Assembly (NCBI GenBank): GCA_016931555.1
Contig: JAFGEM010000082.1
Span: 1 to 6,576, forward strand
DNA length: 6,576 bases
DNA from: Candidatus Iainarchaeum sp.
Lineage (GTDB): Archaea > Iainarchaeota > Iainarchaeia > Iainarchaeales > GCA-2688035
Direction: 5' to 3'
Shown here: positions 5,801 through 6,576 of the stretch, piece after piece
How positions within the stretch are numbered: the first letter of the stretch is position 1
How the letters are laid out: each line of letters begins with the position of its first letter
The notes under the pieces: model-generated
What the model was told of the DNA's origin: nothing
What the model saw: only the letters and a program-made list of their open reading frames with translations
Database searches by the model: none
Position numbers and translations under genes: made by a program

Positions 5801-6575
5801 CGCCCCTGCTCTGCACATAGCCGCCCCAGTCTCCAAAATGCGCATCTGTCTCAAACTTTCTCATTACCTCTGAAATGTTTGAGGAATCCTCACTAATTTT
5901 TATTATCTGCCCAGTAGTTGTTTCACGCATTCCCTTATTAAACAACCCGGCAACAGGCTCTTTTGCCCAGAACTCTGGAAAATCAAGATGCATTATATTG
6001 TCAAGCTCTTTCATCAGCTTTGTGTTTTTCTGGGCATATTGTATTCGTGCAGCAATTTCCTCTGCACTGCCATGCCCATACCTGCTAACGACTGACTTGT
6101 ATGCGTTAAATGCTTCATCCTGAAGCGAAGCATGGGTTCGCGCAACACTCCTCCACTCTTTCACTACCTTAAAAAATTCTCCCCGCCTTACAGGGTCAGT
6201 TATTTCAGATTCAAGCTTTCCGCCTGCCTTTAACCAGTCATCCAAAAGCTTTCGAGTTCCACCGCCCTTAATTGCAGAATAGCCCGACTGCCAGCCAGAG
6301 CCCTCCCAAAGGGCTTTCCTATAGTCCCCAAATCCAAACTTGTCAGTCCGAGTTGCAAGATTCTTTATGCGCGCCTGCCCCAACAAGGAAGTGGGAGACA
6401 TAAAATTCCTGCGGAATGCATCGTAAAACTTGTTTGTCGACATTTGCCATGGCCAGCCGCGTCTCCCAAGATTCCCAAGATAACGCTTGGCCTGCCCGAC
6501 AAGAGTAGGGCCAAAAGCGTTTACAACCAAGTCAGTTGCAAACCAGCTGTTGAAATACTTGTCAAAGGCACTGTA
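2811..6575 (-). CDS. Very large membrane-anchored protein, probably surface-exposed, 5' end outside the window
   Basis: The frame is open to the right edge, so the N-terminus is missing and at least 1254 residues are encoded here. Numbering below starts at the TTG at 6530, which is probably not the true start. Residues 1-516 are hydrophilic, mixed helical and aromatic, and contain no cysteine. All seven cysteines lie later, including CKTC at 517-520. A Gly/Ala-rich hydrophobic stretch at about 626-655 may be a membrane segment, although it contains Glu634. A Lys/Glu-rich, probably helical linker spans about 678-745. Residues 750-1200 are Asp/Asn/Thr/Gly-rich and probably beta-rich, with a FWYDPTTGNWY motif near 1145. 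Residues 1212-1230 form a clear membrane helix followed by a basic tail (RIRIGNSRRE), which fits a C-terminal anchor with a cytoplasmic tail. Nine N-x-S/T sequons lie between 700 and 1180, consistent with exposure and glycosylation. I recognise no enzymatic domain. It sits directly upstream of ribK on the same strand, but a functional link is not evident. An S-layer, adhesin or envelope-complex role are all possible. Confidence 0.85.
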   Translation of the reverse strand, partial: YSAFDKYFNSWFATDLVVNAFGPTLVGQAKRYLGNLGRRGWPWQMSTNKFYDAFRRNFMSPTSLLGQARIKNLATRTDKFGFGDYRKALWEGSGWQSGYSAIKGGGTRKLLDDWLKAGGKLESEITDPVRRGEFFKVVKEWRSVARTHASLQDEAFNAYKSVVSRYGHGSAEEIAARIQYAQKNTKLMKELDNIMHLDFPEFWAKEPVAGLFNKGMRETTTGQIIKISEDSSNISEVMRKFETDAHFGDWGGYVQSRGGHPGRLFESTDDGFLQLYKPTPKGSATSVPFEDLQKNFSQFQDKMVVLDDGTELMLDAVSINHIKENAAPSGMVKVYNAGWEKAEAVTPEDWASRFTRFRVNNRMSRQLRNHVERLYNGVIEKGWAGQNRRYLSLLDKAMSQEEEIIKSYFSLKGGAKWTVLPYAYWGAKQGFGFEGLSAYQLPDTWTSAVVTMGESDLYDDAFIDFFANEGSDDGDIFARVLNILPWKMVLNKVHDEYAGFDSYDAVTGRGPEHGYRNEVENLALFTNTGDTCKTCAYTLNSSDFDSATGRGDVRLTFNTKEGTKNILLEDVLTNDAKEDGTTIIAFTHHTNIDWDVDNSDPETEIDLVQAGKDEETCRDALDRAPVVGWFGTIFDGKPHRAGAALAFGESLLYATFGWTAIMGSVIQQTLITPEFQDCVDDLEGYYIHLFSPTDDKKKEAESPNQKASEKGSEVIKNVSLNLTGEANKEDQSKGFFDIAKDKIREESQKLADKVASKDIVQATLNTKNLSSGQFFSQKLFFFWFKGEQNVSRYDTKSKTLVEDVDSDIDVLIDKEQGKIFIDTDGQITPEDAVITSPDHVRLTAPNGNIPAEEIPQRLTKMILPETNELIFYMGINSELRAADTELGRQVLACIRDGVKQQTGLPLNSDNLTEAFGKVKAIVSDTHPNIFADEGERTITAEGSPREIVYGNTAHALVSSNRNVELSGGLNGSGNARVGRADSIQFENGVIVFNGNEMIVWLKRHENAILNQNDVEGLVATPTVYDDPDVECPDPAINLEAIPKSGSDLIEKKVENFNTSMDTMGPFKVFDTDTHRYIFYSKKVDGVCKDFFKMIDKETGEVYDAEIVGGLENTPTGVKFKTADGKEHTLDFDTENGIPMVSYNGQTPEVLKTATGPNGSFWYDPTTGNWYPENAQLIPLDDSFRTQGFNTSVGPDGKVSQTPGGNPLTVNVGSGTGMPFNLPSLPSGIGMMLFVGLLFAVIIVFRIRIGNSRRE
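2841..2897 (-). other. C-terminal transmembrane anchor of the large protein
   Basis: This stretch encodes residues 1212-1230 of the large protein, a run of about 19 mostly hydrophobic residues (GIGMMLFVGLLFAVIIVFR). It is preceded by a Pro/Gly/Ser linker (about 1186-1211) and followed by a short basic tail. By the positive-inside rule the tail is cytoplasmic and the preceding several hundred residues are outside. The layout resembles sorting tails of archaeal surface proteins, but no canonical PGF-CTERM-type motif is present. Confidence 0.8.
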
Positions 6576-6576
6576 A

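Noticed and set aside
6528..6530. TTG at 6530 as the true start of the large protein
   Set aside because: The frame stays open to the window edge with ordinary protein-like residues (KYFNSWFATD), so the gene almost certainly begins beyond the window.

Overview
The window looks archaeal and is probably from an AT-rich DPANN-type genome, though that placement is tentative. Two genes point to archaea. The first is a PAC2-family proteasome assembly chaperone. The second is a CTP-dependent riboflavin kinase of the MJ0056 type with an N-terminal winged-helix domain, an enzyme form known essentially only from archaea. Frequent ATA and AGA/AGG codons, weak or absent Shine-Dalgarno sites, close gene packing and a very large anchored protein of no recognised family fit a reduced archaeal genome. 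No rRNA, tRNA, CRISPR array, transposase or integrase is visible.

Layout. Positions 2-1171 (+) hold the 3' part of the PAC2 gene, cut by the left edge, and seven bases later a very basic Lys/Arg-rich protein of unknown function. After a 138-bp A-rich spacer, positions 1310-2143 (+) encode a second unknown basic protein. The two unknown proteins share a module of two 29-residue PGQ repeats whose starts lie exactly 37 residues apart in both, so they are paralogous over that module. Positions 2145-2801 (-) hold ribK, which ends one base from the stop of the + strand gene. Positions 2811-6575 (-) hold a very large protein, cut by the right edge, with a Ser/Thr/Asn/Gly-rich C-terminal half and a C-terminal membrane anchor followed by a basic tail. 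Its stop lies 9 bases before the ribK ATG, so the two are probably cotranscribed.

How the genes work together. The PAC2 protein ends in Met-Tyr-Thr, which fits the HbYX motif used to dock on the proteasome alpha ring. RibK would make FMN from riboflavin and CTP, and its winged helix may also make it a regulator. The large protein is best read as an envelope or surface protein. I see no functional link joining proteasome assembly, FMN synthesis and the surface protein. The most novel element is the pair of PGQ-repeat proteins. I do not recognise this module and cannot assign it a function.
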